Notes under the pieces: model-generated
Told to the model about the DNA's origin: nothing
Database searches by the model: none
The model's input: only the letters and a program-made list of their open reading frames with translations
Program-made: the position numbers and the translations under genes
Assembly (NCBI GenBank): GCA_007922305.1
Contig: ML677358.1
Coordinates: forward strand, 14,166,131 to 14,230,130
Reading direction: 5' to 3'
Length of the DNA: 64,000 nucleotides
From: Dermatemys mawii
Lineage: Eukaryota > Chordata > Testudines > Dermatemydidae
Shown: positions 45,870-57,505 of the stretch, one piece after another
How positions within the stretch are numbered: the first letter of the stretch is position 1
How the letters are laid out: each line of letters starts with the position of its first letter

Positions 45870-46825
45870 GTAAGGAAACTCCCCCAACTTTCTTATCCCC
45901 CCTCCTGCACCCCAACAATGCCAGGAAAGGGGGGAAGCTGAGTTTTCAAAGGCCAGGGCCTTCCGGAGGGCGCAGGGGTTGTAAATCAAGTTTATATGTA
46001 TTTGCACTCGATGGTTTTGTCCGTCTCAATTTATGGGGATCATTAAAATCTCGGAGGCTTTGCGTGCAACGCCTCAGCTTCCTGGGGCTCCTTGAACAAG
46101 CGTTTCCCCAGCGCTGGCCGATATGGGCCCTGAGTCCAAGTGCATTTTCCCCTGCCCAGGAAAGCTGCAGAAAAGCGCTTTGTTCCGGCTCTGTGCTAGC
46201 GCCAGTCCCCGCAGGTCAATATCGCCATCCCCGAAGTGGCAGCTAAGGGGAATCCCATTGCAAAGACATCTCCTCTCTTCACCCCCCGGCCCTACCTGGA
46301 GCCCAGAGGTTAGCTCCACATTCAGGGGACGCCATTCTGTTAAACTCCCAAGACTGATCCAAAGTCCCATGGTCCTCGGAGAAGGGCCCATTCAGGGCCC
46401 AGTTTTCCAGGGCCTGGGTGTTTTACCCATTTCTCCTCGATCCAGCAAGGCAATGCTGGCGCTAGGTTGGATTTCCCCAGCCTCCTCTGAGGGCTCCAAT
46501 CCCCCCGAGTCCGGGGTGTGCAGGTGAAACAGGTCAGCCCCAGACGCCCAGCTCCCATCCTGTCCTCGGGGATTGGGAGCCAAAGAGTATGGAGCTTCGA
46601 GCGGAGGCGGCCCAGTGGCTTCCAGTTTCGCTATTTCGGGAGTGGCTGAGAAATGCCAAGAGCTCATCCCTCGGAGCACCGACTGGGTGTCACCCCCAAG
46701 TCCCACGGGGAACGGGGCTGGGGAGCTGGGAGCGCACGTCCCCAAGACCCAGAACCCGGACAGAGCCCGCTGGACCAGTCACTGGAGTGACCGGCTTTGA
46801 CTTGAGACAGCAATCCCCCCACCAC

Positions 46826-47213
46826 ACGGTGTGTGTGGGAAAGGTTGTGTGGGTGAGGTGGGGGCTGGGGAGCTGGGGGGGGGTTGTGTGAGTGTGTCTG
46901 TGAGAAAGGGGTGTGTGTATAGGGGAGCTGGGGTGTGGGAGGTGCGTGTAGGGGAATTGTGTGTGTGTGAGCGGTGTGTGTAAGGGTTGTGGGCTCTTGT
47001 GTGTGAGAGGAGGTTTGTGAGAGGTGTGCAGGGGGGTGTGTGTGTGTGTGTGTCGGGGGCGGGTTGTGGGGGGGGCAAGCGTTGTGTGTGTGTGTGAGTG
47101 AGGGGAGTTGTGTATCGGGGGAGGGTTGTAGGTGTGGGGGGCAAGCGTTGTGTGTATGGGGGCGCGAAGTGTGTGTGTGTGTGTATATGTGTGTGTGTAG
47201 GGGTGGACGTGCA
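46826..47213. repeat. Degenerate GT/G-rich tract in CDX1 intron 1
   Basis: Nearly 400 bp of GTGTGTG runs mixed with GGGG blocks (GTGTGTGTGTGTCGGGGG-like units). The units are irregular, so it is a decayed microsatellite or minisatellite. Its translations on either strand (TH-rich or VC-rich) are artefacts. Confidence 0.85.
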
Positions 47214-47219
47214 TGTGTC

Positions 47220-47650
47220 CTGCTCTCCCCGACCCGTGGCCCCCCGGCGCAGTCTGGCTCTGCGCTCCGGGCCCTGGCGCTCCCGGTTCGAGGTGGCTCC
47301 TCGCTGCCTCTCCCGCAGGCTCTAGGCTGCGGCTGAACTCCTGACCTGCCCGGGGGCCGGTTGGGGTCGGCGGGGGGCAGCTGGAAGTCTCTCCCCAGGC
47401 AAACCCAAATGAACACGCTCCGCGGCCGCCCGGCTGCCCAGTTCAAAGGCAGGGCGGCAGTTTCAGGCGGGGGGCTGGAAGTGGGGGCAGCCCACATTTA
47501 CAAGCGCTGCCCTTTGTCATGCAGATCCGGAGTGACTCCGGGCTGCAGGAAGGCGCGGGGCGCCCGGCAGCCCCATTGTCCTCGGCCTTTGTCGCCCCTG
47601 CTGGGGGGCTGGCGGGGCGCTTTGATGTGCCGAGCCTAGGGGTCGGTGGG
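47220..47650 (+). promoter_or_regulatory. CDX1: GC-rich island with clustered TCF/LEF cores in CDX1 intron 1
   Basis: A CpG-rich segment follows the GT tract. It carries TTCAAAG (47442-47448), CTTTGTC (47512-47518), CTTTG (47587-47591) and CTTTGAT (47620-47626), four TCF/LEF-type cores within 185 bp. The flanking text CACATTTACAAGCGCTGCCC and CATGCAGATCCGG could hold further sites. Enhancer status is inference. Confidence 0.4.
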
Positions 47651-49994
47651 GGACAGGGCCTAGCCCCAGAGGCAGGGGGCAGAGCCTGTCCAGTGCCCTC
47701 CAGCCGGCGCTCCCCTGTGAAGGGGACTGGTCCAGCCAGGTCCTGCAGGCCGAACCCCCCCATTGCCAGCCTGTGGCATAGGGGCCTTCTTTTACTACCC
47801 ACCCCCATCTGGTAGGAGTGGGAAATCCAGGCATCTCCAGTCCCGTTTGGCCTTTATCCTCCCGCGCTCTGCCTCTGAGTCAAATCCTGCTGCCTAGATC
47901 CCAGAGCCCCACTGCAGTCGAGGGGCGGGGGGCTTGAGCCAACAGGAGGAGAGCCAGATTTGTCCTGGAAGGCCACCAGATGGGGATTAGCATCATTAGG
48001 TGTGAGGACCCCAAAATCCCCAAGGACGCAGCAATATCAAACTCAAAGGGGACTCCTATAAAAAACATGTATCAGAGGAGCAGATCCTGCTGGCTTCCCA
48101 TGCAACAGGAATCTGGCGGGAGTGAGCCGTGCACCAGATTTGGTCAATTTCCCCATGTAGAGGAGCCCATCACTTAAATTGCCCTTAGTAGGGATCCAGT
48201 TCGCTCCACCTTACTTCTTCTTTCCTGTGGTAGCATCTACAATTGCCCCTGAAGTGGATCAAGCCATGTGGCTACATCAGGAGTAGCCGAATTTATCACA
48301 GTGATGCCTCCTTCATATTTATAAATGTGGCGGTAGGTGGTAATATGTTTGATGGTCTGTGGTAGGAAGTCCCACTGGCATGCCAGGGAATCCTTGATTT
48401 TCCATTTGTGCATTAGATGGCTGAACTACCATAGTTGGTTTGGATTTGGTTCCCAGTTGACCAAGATGACAGTGGAAGGTCGGATCCAGGTATCTTACTA
48501 GACTGAGTACTGCCTTATTTACTCCTGGAGCAGTAGTACGGCTGGGAAGCATTGTGGGCTTTCAGATTCTCCTGGGGCTTGTTGCTCAGTACGGTACTTC
48601 TCAGCATTAGCAAAAGGGGCAGATCTGTATTTGTATCCGCCTCTGATCCACAATCCGCAAACATGCTCCACAGATCTCTGCATCTGGCTATAAAGTGGAT
48701 ATCTGTGGAGTTGCAAAGCTGTACAGATCTGGGCCAGAACAGACAGCTTGCAGCTTGATCCTGCTCTTTTGAAATCAGCAGGACTCTTGCCCTTGATTGC
48801 AGTGGAAGAAAGATTAAGCTGTATATAAATTCTTCTTATCTGAGTACAGATTTTTAGGCTCTTCCCCCTCCACACACACTAGTACTGGGTTTCAGGAATA
48901 TTAAAAATCTTCATTTGCACACTAATAATATAATCTGCACCCATTTGGCCATATCTGGGAGCACCTAGACATGTCCCTGGAATGATTCCTCTGCTGGTCT
49001 TTTTAAAAAGGGCTTCATGGAATGTTTCAATAGGGCCAAATGGGTACTACAGAAGCTGAGACAGCAGTAAATGCCAGACAAATTAAAAATTAATGTAAAA
49101 ATAGGCAAAAAAAAAATATTAGAGCACTTTGACAAAATTGGGTTTAGACAGAAATAGCATTTCATCCCGAAATAGTGGCAGTTAGTGTCATATTGGCACG
49201 ATGTGGCCCCTGACTTTGAATACTGCACAGTACAGAATAGATCTCTTAGCAAGAGAAGACTCTAATTCAGAAGTTGCTTTGGGTAATCAGTGCACGCCCT
49301 TATTTTCAAAACTGCCCAGCACTCAGCTGCAATCATTCATCTGTGTGAGAGCTGCTGGGAATCACATTTGAAAATCAGACCAATAATGTCCTGTCGGGCC
49401 GCTGATCAGCACCCACAAATTCTCCGTAATTTCCATTCAATTGTTCCAGGTTAAAATTCAAGTACCAAACACTTTGTGGTCAAGAGACTTTTGGAGGTGT
49501 CCTTTTGAAAAGGGAATTTTTACAAACCATATGAATCCGAGTGCTTTTACCAGCCCCTCCACTTGGAAATATGTCCCTGCTAGAATGTGATCTACTAGCA
49601 CGGAAGAGCTTTCTCGTTCAGCTCTCCAGATGCCATGGGGGTGGGGATGATATAAGAACTTAAATAAAAGAGAAGCCAAAATGAGACATGTTCCGTGTTT
49701 CACTTTGGCTGTGATCTAAATATTACACTTTCTGTTTTATGGAGCTTTTCAAAGTTTTGACAACAAAACCCTCAGACATGTTTGGGGGGTCTGGATAGAG
49801 TAATGATCTAGCGGCTAGAGAGAGAGAGCTCTGCACTGCCAGGCAGGAGACCTGAGTCCAAGGGAAAAGGAGCTCTCACGAGGGACAACCTCTGTCTCTG
49901 CTGCAATGAGAAGCGGACAGATATGGCAGTCATGGGTTCTCATCTGCCACGAAGGTCCAGTTGCTGTGCTGTGTTATCATCTCTTGCTGCTGTC

Positions 49995-50275
49995 GTCACA
50001 CAACGATTGTACTGCTTTAACTGTAGCAGCATAATTACAGCAGTGCCAACCACCTAGTGTGGATGCAGTTATACTGGTATAAAAGGGCTTATGCTGGTAC
50101 AGCTGTTCCCATACGGGAAGGGGAATAAACTCTACTGCTCTAAGGCATTTTTATACTGGTATAACTGCATCCACCTTTGGGCTGCTCCAGTGTAATCACA
50201 CTCCAGTGTAATTATTTCAATGAGAAGTCACCCTCCTAACTGAACTAGTTCTACTGATACAAAAACGACATGTAG
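49995..50275. repeat. Degenerate miniature DNA element
   Basis: GATGCAGTTATACTGGTATA and TTTATACTGGTATAACTGCA are inverted matches around a centre at about 50.1 kb, followed by GACATGTAGACCAG. This is the same motif set as at 26.6-27.2 kb. Confidence 0.5.
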
Positions 50276-53200
50276 ACCAGATGAGATGCCCTTAGAGCTG
50301 TCAGCGAGTTGGGTGAAGCAGTAGCCCAGGATATAGAAAGTGACTCTTTCTCCCGAGTGACTGTCTTGATAGAGGAGGGTCTCAGCTCGGGGCAATGGCG
50401 GAGTGTGATGTTCTTGTATGAAATCCATTCTGCTCTGTGTGGACACTAAGGATCTGATGACATTTCTCAGACGGGATGGCATTTGCCCAGATATCTTTGG
50501 CCAAAAATGCTCCCTCCCCTCTGCGCTGTTGTACTGTGCAAGAGTTGCTTGTGCATTTCTGCCCCAGAAGTGGTTGCATTTCAGTGGTGCTCTCAGGACG
50601 TAGTTTGATAAACAACTTAAAGGCTCTCCGGAACAATAATGGATTACACAGTAGGAATCCTAATTAAATGAATTGTATGTATAATATTAATTGACTAGAG
50701 CGGAGCACATGTGAATTCTTTGTAGTATTCTGTGCCCAGTTTTACAGCTTGTTGCCTTCCCTCTGGGCTCTGCATAGGCACATCCAAGAAATAGCAGAAT
50801 TGAGGCCTTGGGAGGACAGGTGAAGAGTGAATCATGATATTACTATCAGGGTGGATGACTCCAGAGCCCCAGTTAGCAGGGCAGGACTTTACTCCTGTTC
50901 TGATTAGTGCTCACCGAGATCCTGGAATTATCAAAACTCCATTATCCATTATCGTCCCTTGTCAAAAGAGAAGCCAGCTGCATGTGGTTGGTCAGCCCTT
51001 GGAGGAGAAATTTAGGAGGGGCAGACGTTTGAAACAATTGATAAAGGGAGAAAGAAAACAACCCACATCTTCTCTGAGTGAACCTGGTTTAATAATTTTA
51101 CACCCAGGAGTGGAATTAAGATAAAATGGGGGCTTGAAAGCGCCTCTGATTGAGTTAAATGACAATTGGATTGATTGAATTGTGAAAAATATCATGAGTT
51201 GCTCAGTTCATATCTCTTAGATTAAATACACATGAAAGGCCAAATAAAGTAGCCATTGTCTCCTTCAATGCATATTAGGAAATACCCCTTCCCAGCCCCC
51301 AGCCAATGTCTAAAATCAGAAGGGTGTAAAAAAAAGCTCTATTTCTGCCCACTGCATCGTTGGCTTCTAATGACAAGCCCACTCTTGCAGTCCTTACCTA
51401 GGGATGTCAGTCTTTCAGGGGGAAATGCCAATTCCCAGCAAAGTCAACGGGCATTTCCCCCCCAGGAAAGAGCTGCCAAATCAGACAATATCCACTCGTA
51501 CCAGTTCATTTTGTTTGAAAATTGGCTTAGAATTCCTGTCCCTCTCCTCCATGCATAATCACTCCACATACGGGATTTTTTGCCTTGAGCAGAACAGCAG
51601 GATTCTTAGTAAGAATCTGCAGTTTCATCCTGCAGGGAGATCTTGGGTGAAATCCCCACCAAAATCAATAGCAAAACTCCCACTGATTTCAATAGGTTAG
51701 AATTGCACCCATTAGATTTTGTTTATATACCCCAGTCTCCAGTGGCATTTGTGTTTGCAGAGCGTTTGCAGAATCAGGTTCTTCATACCTAATGGAAATA
51801 AAATATTAAGGGCTTTCCTGGGACATTCTTTTTCAAAAGAGGCACATGCTTCAGAAACTGTCTTTATTAGGACAAAAACTAATCAGCCTAGAGGCAGGTT
51901 TGGCACAGATAAGGGAGAAATGCTTAAATGAACTGGTTTATTGCAATCAATAAACTGGACATTAATCAGCCTGGATTGACTAACTACCCACCTTGCTGCA
52001 AAAGAAATAGGAAATTGATAGCACAACCTTTTTGCTATAAATATCAACAGTTTCATTATGAGTGCTATAAATCATAATACTTCAGAAGGTTATAAATTAC
52101 ACCTTCATCTCTGTCACTCCTTGAATAAACAGCTACTAGTCTCTAGCTTGTAAGCCGCTGGGAAAGAGTTTTTTTCCTAGGTAATAAGATACTGTGATAA
52201 CATTAAACTTTATGTGGGAGTAAGAGGTGTAAATTCAATGGAGAGATCCAAAGCCCAGAGAACCTATGGAAAGTCTCTAGTTGAGTCATTCGATGAGCTT
52301 TGGACAGGCCTTAAGTAAGGGAACATTTTATATAGTTATTGCTAAATATTTATTTGCTGTCTGTACAGTGCAAGAGAATTGAGAGACTTCAGGGAAAGGG
52401 TTTTTGGGAAATTGTTGTATTTGATTAAAAAATCAAGTTTTCAATAGAACTGAAAACATGATTCCTAACAAATTATTTGTCGAACGTCATCTCTTTTTTC
52501 TGTTCATAAAATGTTCACAAGCAGAGTGTGAAAGTCTCATGCTGGCTCATGGTTCAGTTATTTGCAAACCTCCTTGTGAATTTCACCTCACTCTAGAAAT
52601 AGCTTAGGAAGGGCTTGATGAAAATATTTCAGATCTGAACTTTGAAATTCACCTGGGGCTGGTTAGTTACATATAGTGCGTGGTGTGGAGTCTGGTCTAG
52701 GATTTGTGTAACTCCTGAACACGGTGTGAATTTCAAATGATGCAGCTGATTGTACAATTAAAACTTCACTTTTTGGTGCATCCGTGAGTGTAAAAAATGT
52801 GCTCTTTGCAAACATTCATGTTAGTGAAGTTTGAGCGCTTGAATGCTGGTGAAAAGCAAAAGTTAAACTTGCTGCAAGCGTGGTCAAATCAAAATGCATC
52901 TAGAACTCAAACATGTATTCTCAAAACTTTCCCCAGGCTCTTTGCTCAGCTCTGGTATTATCCCCAAAATCTTGAGGGGAAAAAAGTCCTAATTACTGAG
53001 ACGTGGTGGAAAGTTTTGCTCTGGAAATGCTGGGACAGAGCAAGTCTCAGGGATGGCGCTTTTGCAGCCATTCCCAATGTCTTCTTGAATAGGGGGATCT
53101 TCTCATCTGAGGAGGTCGGTGTATTTCACTCAGCCTGCTAAATTGTGTGTGTGTGAGGGGAGGCTGTTTTCAGTAAACGATGCGCCATTGTTAAAGTCCT

Positions 53201-53555
53201 TAACACAACTAACCGCCCCCCCCCACACACACTGTATACCCACACACATGCACGTACGCACCCAAACTACCCCCGCCACCCTTAAATTATTAACCCAGGG
53301 ATTTGTTGAGCAGCTGGTCGCCTGTCCAAGGTACAGACCTTTCAAACTTTCTTAGAATTGACTTTCCTTGAACAAAAAGGGGCTTCCCTTGAACACTGAA
53401 GATACCTACGTGACAGTCCAGGCCAGATAATACCCTGAGATTAGTGAAGGGACACTTAAAACCTCTGGCCAATGGAGGAGGTTTCTTACGGGGGAACCTT
53501 CAAGGATGCCCACCTTCCTGCTCTGTCAACAGCATGCTTTCACAGTGATAAGGGA

Positions 53556-53650
53556 GCCCGATTCTGCTCTCCCGCCAGATTTACACTGGAATCGCTCCGT
53601 GAACTTCAAGGGAGTTTCTCCTGATTTATAAGCGTGAGGAGAATCTGGCC
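53556..53650. repeat. Imperfect palindromic interspersed element
   Basis: GCCCGATTCTGCTCTCC at the left pairs with GTGAGGAGAATCTGGCC at the right. The centre has TGAACTTCAAGGGAGTTTCT. Same class as the elements at 15.5 and 16.2 kb. Confidence 0.55.
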
Positions 53651-54175
53651 TCTCTGGACAGTTTGACTGTGGTGCAGAGGCTGGGAGCTGAAAGGAAGTT
53701 GAAAAAAGAGTAGAAAACTCTGTAATGATGGGCTAGTATATTCAGGAACTGTCTGCAGTTGCTTTGTAGGAAGACCCTGCTCCTTCTGACACAAGGGGGC
53801 AAAATCCTGGGAGGTGCTGTAGGCCTATGCTTCATTAGCCAGGGTGCGGTGAACCATGTGAAACTGATCCGCAGTACACCCACCCTCCAGTTGATCTGTT
53901 TGTTGCCTCAGCTCTACGTTTGGTTGATGAGAGGTTTAGCCATGTACTAATGAAAAGCCGGGCGAGCAATCAGAAGAATCGGCCAGGTGCCCAACCCAAT
54001 GCTGAATTCTGAGGAATTGGAAGGGCAGAGGCGAGTCTGCGTGAAATACATGGCCTAGGTCTACTTGCGATGTCGTCCGAACAGTTAACCCACCTACCTT
54101 TCAGAGAGAGCATCATTTTCAGCACATTTTCCATCAAATAGGGGTGTATGGTGATTGGTTAGGGATGGGTGACAT

Positions 54176-54362
54176 CAGGGGTGAAAGTAACCCAAAGGAC
54201 TCACCAGATGCCCGAGTCCTGGGGGTGGGGCCCTGGCCGCTGCTGGGAGCCCCAGGCCCTTTAAATTGTTGCCTGGGGAAGCCGGTCTGGTACACCGTTC
54301 CAGGGCATACCCGCTCTTGCCAGTATGACGTATCGGGGCATACCAGCTTACTTTCACCTCTG
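54176..54362. mobile_element. 187-bp hAT-type miniature element with perfect target duplication
   Basis: Terminal inverted repeats are CAGGGGTGAAAGTAAC at the left and GCTTACTTTCACCTCTG at the right (complement CAGAGGTGAAAGTAAGC). Identical octamers GGTGACAT flank it at 54168-54175 and 54363-54370. No coding capacity. Confidence 0.92.
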
Positions 54363-54818
54363 GGTGACATAAAAAACTGTAGCTGTTCTACCATCTCCTA
54401 GGCCAGATCCTGATTTTCATTGTGGATTGTATGAATAAATGCTGGCTTTGGTTTGCAATTCTCACACGTTCTTCCTCACTGCTGTGAGACACCTCTAATG
54501 TTACGGTGAGAGCCATGAGGGACTGGGTTTTTCTCTGTTTAATTTGTAACTACACCTGGCTTTGGAGCACTGTGGAGCCTTTGACAACCACTTTCTGAAA
54601 GGCACAAAACTGGGGAAATAATTCATATTTCTGGAAGCACTTTTCATCCCACTCAGAGAAAAGCCATCAAATCAACTACAATTCTGTAAATAAGAGTTGG
54701 CTGCAGCCAGTCTTCTGTGAATAGTTAGCACTGGAGATGTAGTAGTTAATTGTGATTGGTCCGATAAGATGAGTCACATGGCATTATTTCTGTTCCCTGA
54801 CTAGAGGAATACGTGCTT

Positions 54819-55499
54819 TACTCCTGGGAGCATTCTGCATCCCAAAATTAAAAATTCTGAAAAATTCTGCAGATTTTATTTGTCAAAATAACACTACATA
54901 ATCATGCCAGTTTCAATTATTTTGGTAATTTATTTCCTAATACCTGTCAGGAAGTATCTCTGTAACAATAGAGACACACACAAAAATTCCCTCTGGAGTA
55001 GAGTTAAAGAAACCCCTGTGATAACCCAGTTCCTGTTTCTCAGCTCTCTTACCCGCCCCCCGCCCCCTCCCCCCGTGCCCTCCCCCCGCGCCCTGAGCCC
55101 AGCTGCAGGCCTGCCCACCCAATACACCTGCACCCCTCAACCCCAGGGCCAGCCACAGCCCCCTCCAAGCCCAGACACCTGCCTCCCTCTCCCTCCTCAG
55201 AGTCCAGAGATCCAGAGGGAGAAACAATCTGATATTCAGTCCCAGGCTTGCACGGAGTTTCCTGTGTGCCGCCTTCTCCTTCCCTCAGGGCAGGCTGGGA
55301 ACTGCTTCTACCAGGTACCGCCTAGCTCCCATTCCCTCCCCCAAACACTGTCTTCTATCTGCGAGCTTGGCTTTGCCAGGTCTAGTAGCTTACAGTGGCG
55401 GCAGCGTATTTCTACAGGGGAAAGGAAATTCTGTGCACACAATGTTAATTTCTGCAAAAGTTCTGCGTTGCGCAGTGGCACAGAATTCCCCCAGAAGTA
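54819..55499. mobile_element. Inverted-repeat DNA element, about 680 bp
   Basis: The left end TACTCCTGGGAGCATTCTGC and the right end, whose complement reads TACTTCTGGGGGAATTCTGT, are about 20-bp inverted repeats. The interior contains a C-rich stretch at 55050-55200. A clear target duplication was not resolved. The 198-codon ORF across it has no protein character. Confidence 0.7.
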
Positions 55500-57334
55500 A
55501 CATTTGTGATTATGAAATGAAAGGTTGTTTGCAATGAAAACTTCCACATTGGACATTGGAATTTTCCCATTCAGTGGATGTGAGGGTTCTGCTGGAACAA
55601 GTAAAATATTGGCTGCTTGACACTTGGGACTGAATTCCTACACCGTAGTATTCCTACACCGGCTGTTAGCCACACCTATGACCTGACATTCCCTTCCCCC
55701 CAGATAGATTACATCCCTAGTGTTTTTGCTACTTCACTTCCTGTGGTGGGAGGCTGAGAAAGGGGTACGAGAGGGCTTGTAAAAACCTGGCCTGTTGATT
55801 CACAGCCACATCAGCATCCTTCAACCATCGTGCATTTGGCTGTCTTCCTCTCCTACCCTGTAGGAACTACCATAAGCTCCTGTCTGAAGTCAATGAAATA
55901 CAAGGGTGACAAAGGAAGATGGGTAGGTGCTCCGGGGGTTCACAGGTTCTCAGATGGAGACCGTTGTATCAACCTTTCTTTTTCTTCAGGCAAAGTGGGT
56001 TTACTGATGGTGGAATGTGCTGGTTTGACTGTCCTGAGGACTGATGGCCGCTCTTTAGCCAGGGAACGCTTAGCTCCATGGGTAACAGCTTCCCCATGCA
56101 ACCTCATTAGCAAATTAGATAATGTGCCTAAAGTGTGTGGCATTCTTCTGATGGGAAGCTCTGTATCAGTGCAAAGTATTCTGATTATTGTGCTTCAGTA
56201 ATGCCGTGTAGCCCGGGTTCCATGTCTTCCTGCTCAGTTCCTGGCCTCTTTGGTGATACTGTGAACTAGGAGGCAATTGCCATTATTTCTATCTGTGACA
56301 GGAACCCTTTTGTGGTGAGAAACTCAGCTGGGACTGTCAATCATTTCACAAAATGATTCAGTTGGTAGCAGTTTGTGGTTGGCTATTGACCTGACCCAGG
56401 TCGGAATAACTGGCTGAGGGGTGAAATTCTCCATATCCCATTATCAGCCCCCTGAGCTCTCAAGCCTCCTACTATCTCAATACTAAAATAACCCCTTCCT
56501 CCTCATGTATAATTTGGATACTTTAATAGGAAACCATCTCTTTACTGGCACATCCCCCTTCTCTCACAGAGTGTCCATGGAAATACCCTTAAGGTACCGG
56601 ATTTATAGTTACTTATGGGCAATCCTGCTGGATGATATGTGAGGGACTGTGGCTCTCACGGACCCTGGTGGGATTTATCAAGAGTTGTGGATAAGATAAG
56701 AGTGATACACCCTATGGGTCTATACTCTGAGGATCTGTGGGCCTGGTGGAAGAGGCTGGAGTGAGTTGTGAGGGGTGCAGATTCAGTATCCCAAACCCCA
56801 AAGTGTTGTAGTGCAAGGATTGTTGGTCTTGTGTGACTGAAATGCTTAGAACCCAGGATAATGCCGCAACAATAGAGACTAGAGTAACTGTCCCTGCCTC
56901 AAATTACTTCTATATTTATACTCTGTGATTTTCTGAGGAAGGTGTGCCATGGTTGACAGCGGTGTATCAAAAAGTTGGCTTCTTGTTGCTTTGGGTGCTG
57001 TCAGAAGGGTTGTATGTTAGGAAGGGGGTCATTGGCTGACTACCGCAAACCTCAGGACTATCCTCACTGAAAGAGGTGGAAAATGGTTGGCTGCCAGACA
57101 GGGTTAGAGTCCAGTGGGAGGCCTTCAAACCTCATGAGAACTAATAAGTGTCTAGATCTGCAATCTCAGTCATGTGCCGATGTAGCAGCCATCTTGCCAC
57201 CACTCATTTTGCCTGCTGCTTTCCTCTCTGTGCTTCATGCAGGAGATGAGGAAAAAAAACCCTGTAAGTTGCTCCTATTCCAAACCGCAAAAGAGATATC
57301 GATTAAAGTTGTAGCAAGTGCAGGCAGGAGCAGT

Positions 57335-57505
57335 CAGCACAGAGTTTGGAGTCCCTAGTTTCTGAGATCCAGTCCTAACTCTGCCACTGATTTGCGGTGT
57401 AGCTTCAGGCAAGTCCCTTTGCTTCCCTGCCTCAGTTTCCCCATCCATAAAACAGGGAGGATAATAGGTACTTAGCTATATCACAGAGGTGGTGAGAGGT
57501 GTAAT
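57335..57505 (+). repeat. MIR-type SINE
   Basis: AGTCCTAACTCTGCCACTGA, TCAGGCAAGTCCCTTTGC, CCTCAGTTTCCCCATCCATA and AAACAGGGAGGATAATAGG follow the MIR order in plus orientation. Confidence 0.75.

Larger units (their letters stand above)
43370..45900. promoter_or_regulatory. CDX1: Broad CpG island over CDX1 promoter and exon 1
   Basis: About 2.5 kb is GC- and CpG-rich. The densest part is 43.4-44.15 kb, more than a kilobase upstream of the CDX1 start codon; a second block covers the promoter and exon 1. No convincing exon was found in the distal part, although ORFs are long there because stops are rare. A CCAAT occurs near 44.13 kb (GGGACCAATATTCC). Confidence 0.75.

Noticed and set aside
47276..47300. 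A GGTTCGAGG segment as a tRNA T-arm
   Set aside because: No matching D-arm, anticodon stem or acceptor stem nearby.
46664..47497. 277-codon minus-strand Thr/His/Pro-rich ORF
   Set aside because: Produced by the GT/G-rich tract in CDX1 intron 1.
54904..55500. 198-codon plus-strand ORF
   Set aside because: It spans the interior and right end of an inverted-repeat DNA element; no conserved protein features.
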